Made by a program: the position numbers and the translations under genes. A DNA stretch of 64,000 bases from Streptomyces sp. HUAS 15-9 (GTDB taxonomy: Bacteria > Actinomycetota > Actinomycetes > Streptomycetales > Streptomycetaceae), in assembly GCF_025642155.1 (NCBI RefSeq), contig NZ_CP106798.1, forward strand, positions 5,394,001 through 5,458,000, given 5' to 3'. The notes under the pieces were generated by a model. That model saw only the letters and a list, made by a program, of their open reading frames with translations. It was not told the DNA's origin and searched no databases. The stretch's first letter is position 1. Each line of letters begins with the position of its first letter. Below, piece after piece: positions 33,457-42,137 of this stretch.

Positions 33457-34416
33457 ATGGTGCATCAGCAGAGGTCACAGTCCCGCCTGTCACCGTCCAG
33501 TGACACAGAAGACATGGCCGACATGGCGCGGCTGCTCGCCCCACGCCTCGCCTACTTCGCCGCGGTCGCCCGCACCGAGCACGTCACCCGGGCCGCGCAG
33601 GAGACCCAGGTCCCGCAATCGACCCTGTCCCGGGCCATGGTCCGTCTCGAACGCGACCTGGGCGTCGACCTGTTCGCCCGCCGCGGCCGTACCGTCTCCC
33701 TCACCCCGGCCGGCCGCACCTTCCTCACCTCCGTCGAACGCGCCCTCGCCGAGATCGAGCGCGCCGCCGACGAGGTCCGCGCCGACGCGGACGCGGGCAC
33801 CGGCAAGGTCGCCTTCGGCTTTCTGCACACCATGGGCGCCGAGACGGTCCCCGGCCTTCTCCACGCCTTCCGCGCCGACCATCCGCGCGTCCGCTTCAGC
33901 CTCGTCCAGAACTACGGCGAGGCGATGCTCGAAGGCCTGCGGGCGGGCGAACTGGACCTGTGTCTGACCTCCCCGGTCCCGGACGCCCCCGACCTGGTGG
34001 CCCGCCGCCTGGACGAGCAGAAACTCCGGCTGGTCGTCCCCGCCGACCACCCGCTGTCCGGCCGCAGACGCATCCGCCTCGCCGAGGCGGCCGACGAAAC
34101 CTTCGTCACCCTGGAGGCCGGCTACGGCCTGCGCCGCATCACCGACGACCTGTGCCGCGAGGCCGGCTTCAAGCCGCGGGTCGCCTTCGAGGGCGAGGAG
34201 GCGGAGACCCTGCGCGGTCTGGTCGCGGCGGGCCTCGGCGTCGCCCTGCTGCCCCCGCCGCCCTTCCCCCGCCCCGGGGTGGTGGAGCTGACGGTCACGG
34301 CTCCGCGGGCGGTACGGGAGATCGGCGTGGCATGGCTGGACGGCCATCCGGACACACCTCCGGTGGCCGCGTTCAAGAAGTTCCTGCTCTCGAAGCGGGG
34401 CAACCTGCTCGCCTGA
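33457..34416 (+). CDS. LysR family transcriptional regulator
   Basis: A 319-aa regulator. The winged helix-turn-helix lies near residues 28-85 (LAYFAAVARTEHVTRAAQETQVPQ), then a linker helix (FLTSVERALAEIERA) and a periplasmic-binding-like effector domain with KVAFGFLHTMGAETVPGLL. The ATG at 33457 is the best start between the divergent MFS gene and the HTH; the longer open frame upstream is antisense to that transporter. It probably represses or activates the MFS gene in response to its substrate. It ends three bases before the convergent hydrolase-like gene. Confidence 0.9.
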   Translation: MVHQQRSQSRLSPSSDTEDMADMARLLAPRLAYFAAVARTEHVTRAAQETQVPQSTLSRAMVRLERDLGVDLFARRGRTVSLTPAGRTFLTSVERALAEIERAADEVRADADAGTGKVAFGFLHTMGAETVPGLLHAFRADHPRVRFSLVQNYGEAMLEGLRAGELDLCLTSPVPDAPDLVARRLDEQKLRLVVPADHPLSGRRRIRLAEAADETFVTLEAGYGLRRITDDLCREAGFKPRVAFEGEEAETLRGLVAAGLGVALLPPPPFPRPGVVELTVTAPRAVREIGVAWLDGHPDTPPVAAFKKFLLSKRGNLLA

Positions 34417-34419
34417 GCG

Positions 34420-35184
34420 TCACGCCCGGTGCAACGACCGTCCGAACCCCACGGCCAGCGGCATCCGCAGCCCCAGGGGCGGCGGAGCGGCCAGCGCGTC
34501 CTCCACGGGGCGGGAGAGCGGATGCCCGAACAGCGCGCCCATCACGAAGTCCGAGGCGAGGGCGTGCACCTCGTCGCGGTACTGGTGCAGCGCGTGTCCG
34601 TCCGCGTGCACCTCGAACCGGCACACCTCCCGGTTCGCCTTCTTCGCCCGCGCCGCCAGCCGGAACGACAGCTCGGGATCGGTCCGCTCGTCATTGGTGC
34701 CGTGCACGATCAGCACCCGGCGTCCCGCGAGCTGCTTCACGGGTTCCGGCGCGGCCGCGACATCGTCCTCCGGCAGCCAGGGGGCGATCGCCACCACGGA
34801 GTTGACCGCCTCGTGCCCGCTCGCGCGCAGCGCCGCCCGGCCGCCCATCCCCACGCCGACCAGGCAGACGGGGACGTCGCCGTAGCGCCGCAGGACCTCG
34901 TCCACGGCCCAGGCCGCGTCCGCCGCCAGATGCGCCTCGCTGCCGTTCCAGCCGCGATAGCGATAGTGGACGACATGAGTAGCCAGCCCCTCGGCGCGCC
35001 CCGCGCGCGCGAGTGTCCTGCCGAGGGAGCGGACGGAGGCCGTCGCCCATACGGAGGACGGCTTTCTGGCCGAGACCTCCTCACCGCCGGGGAGCAGCAG
35101 CGCCACCCCGCTCACCGCCGTCGGCTCCTGGCCGACTGCCCTTCCCAGCCTGGCCGTTCGCACCGGCGCCGATTGGTGTGCCAT
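34420..35184 (-). CDS. Alpha/beta-hydrolase-fold protein lacking the nucleophile Ser
   Basis: A 254-aa protein with an alpha/beta-hydrolase fold. The nucleophile elbow, normally GxSxG, reads VGVGMGGRAAL, so the catalytic Ser is Gly. The acid (HGTNDERTDP) and the His (ADGHALHQY) positions are kept. It is therefore likely to be non-catalytic or to use another chemistry. The ATG at 35184 starts MAHQSAPVRTARLG, without a signal peptide. It is divergent from adenosine deaminase (113 bp between starts) and convergent with the LysR gene. No role is clear. Confidence 0.75.
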   Translation of the reverse strand: MAHQSAPVRTARLGRAVGQEPTAVSGVALLLPGGEEVSARKPSSVWATASVRSLGRTLARAGRAEGLATHVVHYRYRGWNGSEAHLAADAAWAVDEVLRRYGDVPVCLVGVGMGGRAALRASGHEAVNSVVAIAPWLPEDDVAAAPEPVKQLAGRRVLIVHGTNDERTDPELSFRLAARAKKANREVCRFEVHADGHALHQYRDEVHALASDFVMGALFGHPLSRPVEDALAAPPPLGLRMPLAVGFGRSLHRA

Positions 35185-35269
35185 GACAGAACAGTGTCAG
35201 AAATAAGGGTGTACGCGACCCGTCCGTGGGGTCACTGTTACGTATCGACGAATTCGTACACCGAGCCGT

Positions 35270-35291
35270 CTACGCGCGTAGGCGTTAGAGT
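35270..35291 (+). promoter_or_regulatory. Exact nucleoside-regulon palindrome and -10 box of adenosine deaminase
   Basis: Perfect CTACGCGCGTAG at 35270-35281. TAGAGT, a good -10 hexamer, follows at 35286-35291, six bases before the ATG at 35298. The transcript is probably leaderless. The palindrome fills the spacer between -35 and -10, a typical repressor position. Confidence 0.75.
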
Positions 35292-35297
35292 GCGGAA

Positions 35298-36461
35298 ATG
35301 ACGAGCCAGACTGCCCAGACTGGGAACGTCCCGACGCCGGACCAGATCCGCCGGGCGCCCAAGGTTGTGCTGCACGATCATCTCGACGGCGGTCTCCGTC
35401 CCGGGACCGTCGTCGACCTGGCCCGGGAAACGGGCTACTCCCAGCTCCCCGAGACCGATCCCGACAAGCTCGGCGTCTGGTTCCGCGAAGCGGCCGACTC
35501 CGGCTCCCTGGAGCGGTACCTGGAGACCTTCTCGCACACCGTCGGCGTGATGCAGACCCGCGACGCGCTGGTCCGGGTCGCCCGTGAGTGCGCCGAGGAC
35601 CTCGCCGAGGACGGGGTCGTCTACGCCGAGGTGCGCTACGCGCCCGAACAGCACCTGGAGGGCGGGCTCAGCCTCGAAGAGGTCGTCGAGGCCGTCAACG
35701 AGGGCTTCCGGCAGGGGGAGCGGCTCGCCCGGGAGGGCGGCCACCGCATCCGGGTCGGCGCCCTGCTCACCGCGATGCGGCACGCGGCCCGCTCCCTGGA
35801 GATCGCCGAACTCGCCAACCGCTACCGCGACCTGGGCGTCGTCGGCTTCGACATCGCGGGCGCCGAGGCCGGCTACCCGCCCACCCGGCACCTCGACGCG
35901 TTCGAGTACCTCAAGCGCGAGAACAACCACTTCACCATCCACGCCGGTGAGGCCTTCGGGCTGCCGTCCATCTGGCAGGCCCTCCAGTGGTGCGGCGCCG
36001 ACCGGCTCGGGCACGGGGTGCGCATCATCGACGACATCCAGGTCCACGAGGACGGCTCCGTGAAGCTCGGACGGCTCGCCTCGTACGTACGCGACAAGCG
36101 CATCCCCCTGGAGCTGTGCCCGAGCTCCAACCTCCAGACCGGAGCCGCTGCCTCGTACGCCGAACACCCCATCGGGCTGCTGCGCCGGCTGCACTTCCGG
36201 GCCACCGTGAACACGGACAACCGTCTGATGTCCCACACCAGCATGAGCCGGGAATTCGAGCACCTCGTCGAAGCATTCGGTTACACGCTCGACGACATGC
36301 AGTGGTTCTCCGTCAATGCGATGAAATCAGCGTTCATTCCTTTCGATGAACGGCTGGCCATGATCAATGACGTCGTCAAGCCGGGATATGCCGAGCTGAA
36401 ATCCGAATGGCTGTTCCAGCAAACCGCCTCCACCAGCGGTTCTGTCGATTCCGAGGACTGA
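35298..36461 (+). CDS. add: Adenosine deaminase
   Basis: Zinc-dependent deamination of adenosine and deoxyadenosine to inosine forms, 387 aa. Metal and substrate motifs: [10 protein letters not shown] near residue 27 (HxH ligands), HAGEAFG (His and catalytic Glu), GHGVRI, and [11 protein letters not shown], where the second Asp of the classic TDDP motif is Asn, as in other actinobacterial enzymes I know. The C-terminal 20 residues are Ser-rich and disordered. An exact copy of the nucleoside-regulon palindrome lies 17 bp upstream, tying it to the transporter, deoC and phosphorylase genes. Monocistronic, with a terminator behind it. Confidence 0.94.
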   Translation: MTSQTAQTGNVPTPDQIRRAPKVVLHDHLDGGLRPGTVVDLARETGYSQLPETDPDKLGVWFREAADSGSLERYLETFSHTVGVMQTRDALVRVARECAEDLAEDGVVYAEVRYAPEQHLEGGLSLEEVVEAVNEGFRQGERLAREGGHRIRVGALLTAMRHAARSLEIAELANRYRDLGVVGFDIAGAEAGYPPTRHLDAFEYLKRENNHFTIHAGEAFGLPSIWQALQWCGADRLGHGVRIIDDIQVHEDGSVKLGRLASYVRDKRIPLELCPSSNLQTGAAASYAEHPIGLLRRLHFRATVNTDNRLMSHTSMSREFEHLVEAFGYTLDDMQWFSVNAMKSAFIPFDERLAMINDVVKPGYAELKSEWLFQQTASTSGSVDSED

Positions 36462-36484
36462 TCGGAGGCAGGCGGGGTGCACGG

Positions 36485-36516
36485 AATGCGGACGGGTTTC
36501 ACCATCCGTCCGCATT
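36485..36516 (+). terminator. Terminator after adenosine deaminase gene
   Basis: Perfect 11-bp stem (36485-36495 with 36506-36516), 10-nt loop, 24 bases past the stop codon. Confidence 0.78.
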
Positions 36517-36624
36517 TCGGTGTTTGCGGCGGGTGGCCCGGCGTGTTTACGGTCGTGGACCGCTCGGAACGTTTCTTGATTCCTCGTCATCGCATTCGTC
36601 ATCGCATTCAAGGACGCATTCACC

Positions 36625-36978
36625 ATGAAGCAGTCTGCTGTCAAGACCCTCGGTGTCGCCGCCCTCGGTGCCGCCTTCGCTGCCGTGGGCGCCGGCGCGG
36701 CCAACGCGGCCCCGGCCGTCCCGGACGCCACCCAGGCCCTGGACGGCGTCACCAAGACGCTGCCGGCCGAGAACGTCGGCAAGGCACTGCCCGGCGCCGG
36801 TGAGGCGCTCACCCAGGGCCAGGCCGTGGTCGGCACGGGCCTGGCCGCCGCCCAGCCGGCCGCCGAGCGGGTGCTCGCCCAGGGCCCGACCGCGCCGGTC
36901 AAGGGTCTCCTCGGCGGTCTGCCGCTGCAGGGGCTGCCCACGCACGGCCTGCCGGTGAACGGGATCCCGCTCGGCTGA
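36625..36978 (+). CDS. Small secreted protein
   Basis: A 117-aa exported protein of unknown function, kept in Streptomyces at this place as far as I recall. A Sec signal peptide (MKQSAVKTLGVAALGAAFAA) ends near ANAAPAVP (predicted cleavage about residue 29). The mature part is Ala/Gly/Pro-rich with LAAAQPAAERVLAQG and a C-terminal LLGGLPLQGLPTHGLPVNG. It has no Cys and no enzyme motif. In style it resembles the secreted protein at 42923-43327. A strong terminator follows. Confidence 0.75.
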   Translation: MKQSAVKTLGVAALGAAFAAVGAGAANAAPAVPDATQALDGVTKTLPAENVGKALPGAGEALTQGQAVVGTGLAAAQPAAERVLAQGPTAPVKGLLGGLPLQGLPTHGLPVNGIPLG

Positions 36979-37002
36979 CCACCACCGAACCCCCACACGC
37001 GG

Positions 37003-37036
37003 CTGGGGCGCACCCGGAGCGTCCGGGGCGCCCCAG
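37003..37036 (+). terminator. Terminator after the small secreted protein gene
   Basis: Inverted repeat CTGGGGCG (37003-37010) with CGCCCCAG (37029-37036), extended inward by CCCGGA/TCCGGG around a short loop, 25 bases past the stop. Confidence 0.75.
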
Positions 37037-37071
37037 TGGCGTTTACGGGGCGGGGGAGCGGGGGCGGGAGC

Positions 37072-37272
37072 TCACCAGGCCGTCCGTGCCTTGTCCTCCG
37101 ACGGGAACAGGATCCACAGCGCTATGTAGAGCAGGAACTGCGGCCCCGGCAGCAGACAGGACACCAGGAAGATCACCCGCATCGTCGTCGCGGAGGTACC
37201 GAAGCGCCGTGCCAGCGCGGCACAGACTCCGCCGATCATGCGGCCGTGGGTGGGGCGGGCGAGGGAGTTCAT
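37072..37272 (-). CDS. Small PspC-domain membrane protein
   Basis: A 66-aa PspC-type protein: a short N-terminus with GRMIGGVCAALARRFGTSAT (the PspC signature) and two hydrophobic segments around LPGPQFLLYIALWILFP. PspC proteins are inner-membrane proteins linked to envelope stress. The ATG at 37272 is chosen because AAAAGGAG lies eight bases upstream; the frame stays open to 37416 without a second ribosome site. Probably monocistronic. Confidence 0.85.
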   Translation of the reverse strand: MNSLARPTHGRMIGGVCAALARRFGTSATTMRVIFLVSCLLPGPQFLLYIALWILFPSEDKARTAW

Positions 37273-37458
37273 GTCGGCGTGCGCTCCTTTTGATGGCTCG
37301 GTCGCCTGCGGGGCGCCTCCGGTGCGCCCCTTCGGCTCCTTCGCGGCCGGCGCGTCGGGAAAGGGGGCGTTGGTGGGCCCTGGCTGTTGGTCGGTGTGGG
37401 CTGGTTGGCTGCCCAACTGTCGACAACGTTACGGAGATGAAGCGGACAAGGGGTCGCT

Positions 37459-38010
37459 CTATGGGGCGATCCCGACCCTGGGAATCGTCGGGGTGCGACC
37501 CTGAGGTGCCTCCTCCTGGAGGACTGTCGTGCGGCTTGTCCGCTTGTCCCTGCGGCGGAGCCAGGCGCGGCCCGCCGGGACGACGGCGAGGTGGGCCAGT
37601 GCCACGCCCGCCGTGTTCAGCAGGAGTGAGTCGACGTCGACCACCCGGCCGGGTACGCCGGTCTGCAGCAGGGCGATGCCGAGCGAGATCAGGGTGCCCG
37701 CGGCCGACGTACGGATCAGGGAGGCGAGCGGGGAGACGGTGAGCCTGCCGTGGACCGCCGGCAGCAGCACGCCCAGCGGCGCCAGCAGCCCGAGGCCCTC
37801 GCCGATCCGTCTGGCCGCCTCGGGCCAGCCCAGCGCCAGGTCGGCCCGGATGCCGGCGAACGGGCGCAGATTGGCGGGCATCACCCAGGGGACGTCCAGC
37901 GGCCGCAGCATGAGCCAGGCGACGAATGCCAGATGCGCGACGAGGAGGACACCTCCCGTCGCACGGATGCGGATTGCGGCACTGCCGCCGATGGAGCCTT
38001 GACGCTGCAC
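37459..38010 (-). CDS. VanZ-like family membrane protein
   Basis: A 183-aa protein with four or five hydrophobic segments (VLLVAHLAFVAWLMLRP, LGLLAPLGVLLPAV, GTLISLGIALLQTG, LLLNTAGVALAHLAVV). The order RPFAGI, NxxLLxPLG-like and DVDSLLLNTAGV is that of the VanZ family, whose members are tied to envelope or antibiotic tolerance. The tail is basic and hydrophilic. The GTG at 38010 has a G-rich GGGGGG just upstream. No operon partner is evident. Confidence 0.8.
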   Translation of the reverse strand: MQRQGSIGGSAAIRIRATGGVLLVAHLAFVAWLMLRPLDVPWVMPANLRPFAGIRADLALGWPEAARRIGEGLGLLAPLGVLLPAVHGRLTVSPLASLIRTSAAGTLISLGIALLQTGVPGRVVDVDSLLLNTAGVALAHLAVVPAGRAWLRRRDKRTSRTTVLQEEAPQGRTPTIPRVGIAP

Positions 38011-38103
38011 GCCCCCCTAGACGCACCCGTGTGCACGATCGGTTCCGGATCCGTCACGCGCGCGTGCATGAGGCCTCCCACACACCAGGGGTTCGGCCGG
38101 CCG

Positions 38104-38706
38104 TCAGGCCGCCGTCACCTCGCTGGAGGGCGGCTGCGTGGTGCCCGGCCGGGAGCGGACGTCGTCGGTGCACTCGTACCGGCGCAGCGGCTGGTTGCCC
38201 GGTCCGCCCAGGATCACCGAGCCGTCGCCCTCGGCCGCCGCCGAGTCGGAGAACGTGCAGACGATCTGGGCGAGGGCGTACGAGGTGAGCTCCTCCGGTG
38301 CCGTGCTCAGCCGCAACGTGTCCTCGGGGTCCTTGGGGCGCGGGCCGCTCACGCTCATCCCGCCGTGGACGTACGTCGTGTACCCCGCGTCCCGCTCACT
38401 GGGCGAGGGCGTCTCGGCGAGCTGGTCCAGCAGTCCCTGTGCCACGATCACCCGGCGCCTGGCGTCGGGGGTGCCGTCCGGGACGCGCACCGACCGGTCC
38501 ACGGTGACCAGCGACGCCCGGCACAGCAGGAAGACCTGCACGGGCACCCCCTGCGAGGACTGGGCCGACAGGTCCGGCTCGGCCAGCGAGCACGGCACCC
38601 GCGAGGGCGCCGCGCCGAAGTCGGTCGGCACCTCGGTGGCCCGGATGCCGCACCCGGTGAGCACTGCGGCGAGGAGCGGGAGTGCCAGCAGGCGTCGAGC
38701 GTTCAT
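38104..38706 (-). CDS. Lipoprotein of the afsQ operon
   Basis: A 200-aa lipoprotein coupled to the AfsQ sensor kinase: its ATG overlaps the kinase stop (ATGA, 38703-38706). The signal peptide RRLLALPLLAAVLTGC carries a clear lipobox with Cys19. The mature part contains three further Cys and a predicted beta-rich region; I see no known enzyme motif. By position it corresponds to the lipoprotein next to afsQ2 in S. coelicolor, thought to help sensing outside the membrane; that role is inference. Confidence 0.86.
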   Translation of the reverse strand: MNARRLLALPLLAAVLTGCGIRATEVPTDFGAAPSRVPCSLAEPDLSAQSSQGVPVQVFLLCRASLVTVDRSVRVPDGTPDARRRVIVAQGLLDQLAETPSPSERDAGYTTYVHGGMSVSGPRPKDPEDTLRLSTAPEELTSYALAQIVCTFSDSAAAEGDGSVILGGPGNQPLRRYECTDDVRSRPGTTQPPSSEVTAA

Positions 38707-40280
38707 GACGCCTCCTCCTTGGAACCGTCGGACGGGCCGCCCTTGTCGTCGTTCTCCTCGGTGAGCCGCGAGGCGTCCCTGGGTAGCCGCAGTGTGAACA
38801 CCGCGCCGCCCTCGGGCGAGTTGGCGGCGGTGATCGTGCCGCCGTGGATATGGGCGTTCTCCATGGCGATGGACAGCCCGAGACCGCTGCCCTCGGAGCG
38901 CGGGCGGGAGGCGCTCGCCTTGTAGAAGCGGTCGAAGACGTGCGGCAGGACGTCCTCGGGGATACCGGGACCGTGGTCCCGTACGGCGATGACCAGCTGG
39001 TCGTCGGCGATGCGCACCGACACCCGCACCGGTGAACCGCCGTGCTTGAGGGCGTTGCCGATCAGGTTGGCGAGGATGACGTCCAGGCGCCGGGGGTCGA
39101 GACGGGCGTGGATGCCGCGCTCGGCGTCCAGCTCCACCGCGTCCAGCCAGGCGCGGGCGTCGATGCAGGCGGTGATCTGGTCGGCGATGTCGACGTCGTC
39201 CAGGACCAGCCGGGCGGTGCCCGCGTCGAAGCGGGTGACCTCCATCAGGTTCTCGACGAGGTCGTTCAGCCGCCGGGTCTCGCTCACCACCAGCCGTACG
39301 GCGGGCTCGATCATCGGATCCATGCTCCCGGCCTCCGAGTCCAGCTCCTCCTCCAGCACCTCCGTGACGGCGGTGATGGCGGTGAGCGGCGTACGGAGCT
39401 CGTGGGACATGTCGGCCACGAACCGCCGGGACGAGTCGTCCCGCGCGGCCATGTCGGCGACCCGTTTCTCCAGCGCCTCGGCCGCCTTGTTGAACGTCCG
39501 CGACAGATCAGCCAGTTCGTCGGTGCCCGACACCCTGAGCCGGGTGTCCAGCTTGCCCTCGCCGAGCCGCCGGGCGGCGACCCCGAGCCGGTGCACCGGC
39601 TTGAGCACGGTCGTCGCGGCGGCCTGCGCGAGCAGCGCCGAGCCGATCAGCGCGAGGCCGGTGGCGATACCGAGCGACCAGGCGAGGGAGTTGAGGTCCT
39701 TCGCCTCCGGCTCCAGGGACTTCACCATGTAGCCGGTGGGACCGCCGCCGATCACCTTCGTACCGGCCACCAGATAGGGGGTGCCGTGCTCGACGACCCG
39801 CTGCCAGTACAGGTGGTACGGCGACGTGTTGCTGCCCGTCACCTCCTGCTGCTTGTTCACCGCGGCGCGCAGCGACTTGGGCACGTCCTCCAGCGCGAAC
39901 CCGTTCAGGCCGCCGGAGTTGCCGTACACCGTCTTGCCGTTCGCGTCCTCGCCGACCAGCAGCACGCTGAAGCGCTGGCTGCTGGTGGCCATCTGGCCCG
40001 CGGTGCGCTGCAGTTCGTCCTGGGTGGGGTGCACGGGCAGCGCGCCCGCGCGGTTCTGCATCTCCTGCTGGAAGTCGCGCAGCACCGCGTCCTGGGTACG
40101 GGTGAGCACGGCCTCCCGGTTGAGCCAGTAGGCGATGCCCGACGCCGACACGGCGGCCGTCAGCGCCACCAGCCCGAAGACCACGACCAGACGCAGCCGC
40201 AGACTGGTGAAGCGCAGCCGTGACACGGTTCCCTTACGACCCGCGGCCCAGCCGCGGATACCCCCTTGCGCGTCGGTCAC
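38703..40280 (-). CDS. afsQ2: Sensor histidine kinase AfsQ2
   Basis: Membrane sensor kinase of the AfsQ system, which in S. coelicolor adjusts antibiotic production and nitrogen metabolism in some media. About 525 aa. A first transmembrane helix (LRLVVVFGLVALTAAVSAS) and a second (LGIATGLALIGSALLAQAA) bracket an extracellular sensor region of about 150 residues. HAMP and the HisKA motif RRFVADMSHELRTPLTAI follow, then an HATPase_c domain with NLIGNALKHGG, DHGPGI and GSGLGLSI. The GTG at 40280 overlaps the regulator's stop (GTGA); a GTG at 40226 with AAGGGAA upstream is the alternative start. Confidence 0.9.
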   Translation of the reverse strand: MTDAQGGIRGWAAGRKGTVSRLRFTSLRLRLVVVFGLVALTAAVSASGIAYWLNREAVLTRTQDAVLRDFQQEMQNRAGALPVHPTQDELQRTAGQMATSSQRFSVLLVGEDANGKTVYGNSGGLNGFALEDVPKSLRAAVNKQQEVTGSNTSPYHLYWQRVVEHGTPYLVAGTKVIGGGPTGYMVKSLEPEAKDLNSLAWSLGIATGLALIGSALLAQAAATTVLKPVHRLGVAARRLGEGKLDTRLRVSGTDELADLSRTFNKAAEALEKRVADMAARDDSSRRFVADMSHELRTPLTAITAVTEVLEEELDSEAGSMDPMIEPAVRLVVSETRRLNDLVENLMEVTRFDAGTARLVLDDVDIADQITACIDARAWLDAVELDAERGIHARLDPRRLDVILANLIGNALKHGGSPVRVSVRIADDQLVIAVRDHGPGIPEDVLPHVFDRFYKASASRPRSEGSGLGLSIAMENAHIHGGTITAANSPEGGAVFTLRLPRDASRLTEENDDKGGPSDGSKEEAS

Positions 40281-40951
40281 TGAGGCGTGTCCAGGCGGTA
40301 GCCGACACCACGCACGGTACGGATCAGCGTCGGGGACGACGGCACGTCCTCCACCTTGGCGCGCAGCCGCTGCACGCACGCGTCCACCAGCCGGGAGTCA
40401 CCCAGGTAGTCGTGCTCCCACACCAGCCGCAGCAACTGCTGCCGGGACAACGCCTGGCCGGGCCGCCGGCTCAGCTCCAGGAGCAGCCGCAGCTCGGTCG
40501 GCGTGAGCTGCAGGTCCTCGCCGTTCTTGGTCACGGTCATCGCCGAGCGGTCGATGACGAGGCTGCCGAAGGTCGCCGAGTCGCTGGACTCCCGTTCCCC
40601 GCGCCGCAGCACGGCCCGGATCCGGGCGTCCAGCACACGGCCCTGCACGGGCTTGACGACATAGTCGTCGGCGCCGGACTCCAGCCCGACCACCACGTCG
40701 ATGTCGTCGCTGCGCGCGGTCAGCAGAATGATCGGCAGCTGGTCCGTGCGCCGGATGCGCCGGCACACCTCGAACCCGTCGATGCCCGGCAGCATCACAT
40801 CCAGCACGATCAGGTCCGGTCGCTGCTCGCGCAGCAGTTTCAGTCCGTCCTCACCGGTGGCAGCGGTGGCCACACGGTGTCCCTGGCGCGTCAGTGAGAG
40901 CTCCAGGGCCGTGCGGATGGCGTCGTCGTCCTCGATCAGCAACAGGGAAGG
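40277..40951 (-). CDS. afsQ1: Response regulator AfsQ1
   Basis: OmpR-family response regulator, 224 aa. The receiver domain has the acidic pocket LLIEDDD, phospho-acceptor Asp52 (LIVLDVMLPGIDG), Thr in LLTARSD and Lys in VKPVQGR. A winged-helix DNA-binding domain follows (ELRLLLELSRRPGQALSR, VRGVGYRLDTP). The GTG at 40951 directly precedes PSLLLIEDDD; an ATG three codons earlier is also possible. The gene is divergent from sigQ, and an exact AfsQ1-type site lies between them. Kinase and lipoprotein genes follow with overlapping stops and starts. Confidence 0.93.
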   Translation of the reverse strand, partial: PSLLLIEDDDAIRTALELSLTRQGHRVATAATGEDGLKLLREQRPDLIVLDVMLPGIDGFEVCRRIRRTDQLPIILLTARSDDIDVVVGLESGADDYVVKPVQGRVLDARIRAVLRRGERESSDSATFGSLVIDRSAMTVTKNGEDLQLTPTELRLLLELSRRPGQALSRQQLLRLVWEHDYLGDSRLVDACVQRLRAKVEDVPSSPTLIRTVRGVGYRLDTPQ

Positions 40952-41072
40952 CACGGGGCTCATTCTGGCCCATGGAGGGGCGTTCGTACGAGCCGTGGGG
41001 CCGGGAGCTGCCCGGAATCCCGCTACCGCCACCACCTGTGCACATTCCGTGATTCCTCTGTGGCCGACCCCT

Positions 41073-41088
41073 GTGACAGGTCTGTGAC
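41073..41088. promoter_or_regulatory. AfsQ1-binding site between afsQ1 and sigQ
   Basis: GTGAC-AGGTCT-GTGAC, an exact direct repeat of the GTnAC-N6-GTnAC consensus known for AfsQ1 of S. coelicolor, 108 bp before the sigQ start and 122 bp before afsQ1. AfsQ1 is known to act on sigQ. Confidence 0.85.
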
Positions 41089-41195
41089 AGTCGGCGGACA
41101 CGGCCATGAAGGTCCCCGGGCAAGCTTTTCGGCACAGGCAAGGAAGCAATGCCGAAGCCAGACCGAACACCGGAAGTCCACGACGGGGGCGCGAG

Positions 41196-41954
41196 ATGAA
41201 CACGCTGCACAGCATGAGCACCAGCGCAGTGATCACGCGTCTGCACGACGTGAACCGGGGTTCCGAGAAGTCCGGTGCCGTGAGCGGGCGGGGGTGCGCT
41301 CGCGGCGCCGGGCGTCAGCACACCACGTTCATGTCGGTGGTTGACGCTCATACGGGGGGAAGCAGCACGGGGGTCACGGGGGCCCACGGGGGAACCGCGT
41401 ACAGGGAGGACACGGGGGAGCGCCGCTCGCTGACGGAGGCGGAGTTCACCGCCTACGTCCAGGAGCGCCGCGCCTCCCTGTACGCGACCGCCTATCACCT
41501 GACCGGTGACCGCTTCGAGGCCGAGGACCTGCTGCAGAGCGCGCTGTTCTCGACGTACCGGGCGTGGGACCGGATCAGCGACAAGGCGGCGGTCGGCGGG
41601 TATCTCCGCCGCACCATGACGAACCTGCACATCAGCGCCTGGCGGCGCCGCAAGCTCAACGAGTACCCGACCGAGGAACTGCCGGAGACGCCCGGCGACA
41701 CGGACGCGATGCGCGGCACGGAACTGCGCGCTGTCCTGTGGCAGGCGCTGGCCCGGCTGCCCGAACTCCAGCGCACCATGCTGGTCCTGCGCTACTACGA
41801 GGGCCGCACGGACCCGGAGATCGCGGAGATCCTCGACATCAGTGTCGGCACGGTGAAGTCCAGCATCTGGCGCTCGCTGCGCCGGCTGCGCGAGGACGAG
41901 GTCCTCAGCTTCGGCCGTGACGAGGAGAACGCCTTCGGCGAGTTGGTCGCCTGA
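41196..41954 (+). CDS. sigQ: SigQ, ECF-type sigma factor divergent from afsQ1
   Basis: A 252-aa SigE-family sigma factor. The first 75 residues are a long, apparently disordered, Gly/Thr/Ser-rich extension (HTGGSSTGVTGAHGG) encoded by ACGGGGG-type repeats. The core has region 2 (YATAYHLTGDRFEAEDLLQSAL) and region 4 (RLPELQRTMLVLRYYEGRTD, DISVGTVKSSIWRSLRRL). The ATG at 41196 (MNTLHSMSTSAV) fits the known protein; no strong ribosome site is visible. In S. coelicolor SigQ antagonises AfsQ1's stimulation of antibiotic production. An AfsQ1 box lies upstream and a terminator downstream. Confidence 0.88.
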   Translation: MNTLHSMSTSAVITRLHDVNRGSEKSGAVSGRGCARGAGRQHTTFMSVVDAHTGGSSTGVTGAHGGTAYREDTGERRSLTEAEFTAYVQERRASLYATAYHLTGDRFEAEDLLQSALFSTYRAWDRISDKAAVGGYLRRTMTNLHISAWRRRKLNEYPTEELPETPGDTDAMRGTELRAVLWQALARLPELQRTMLVLRYYEGRTDPEIAEILDISVGTVKSSIWRSLRRLREDEVLSFGRDEENAFGELVA

Positions 41955-42060
41955 AGGTCGGAGGGGAACGGGGAAACCGGGGGTCCGGGGGGACTCACGG
42001 GGGAAGTACCGGGGGAAGTACGGGGGAGCTCCACCACGGGGGACGCGGGGGAGCGCAGGA
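41353..42060 (+). repeat. ACGGGGG-type short repeats in the sigQ 5' part and 3' flank
   Basis: CACGGGGG-like heptamers recur about every 9-15 bases at 41353-41420, inside the sigQ reading frame. They appear again at 41966-42058, just after its stop, including two copies of GGGGGAAGTAC. The stretch between them is ordinary coding sequence. The G-run spacing would allow G-quadruplex structure in the mRNA-like strand. Confidence 0.55.
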
Positions 42061-42064
42061 AAGC

Positions 42065-42102
42065 GGGACTGGAGGGCCGGGGGGTCCGTCCAGTCCCGTT
42101 TC
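42065..42102 (+). terminator. Terminator after sigQ
   Basis: CGGGACTGGA (42065-42074) pairs perfectly with TCCAGTCCCG (42090-42099) around a 15-nt G-rich loop, followed by TTT. Confidence 0.75.
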
Positions 42103-42137
42103 CGTGTGTACGGCTCCTGCGCTCGGTCAGGCCACGG

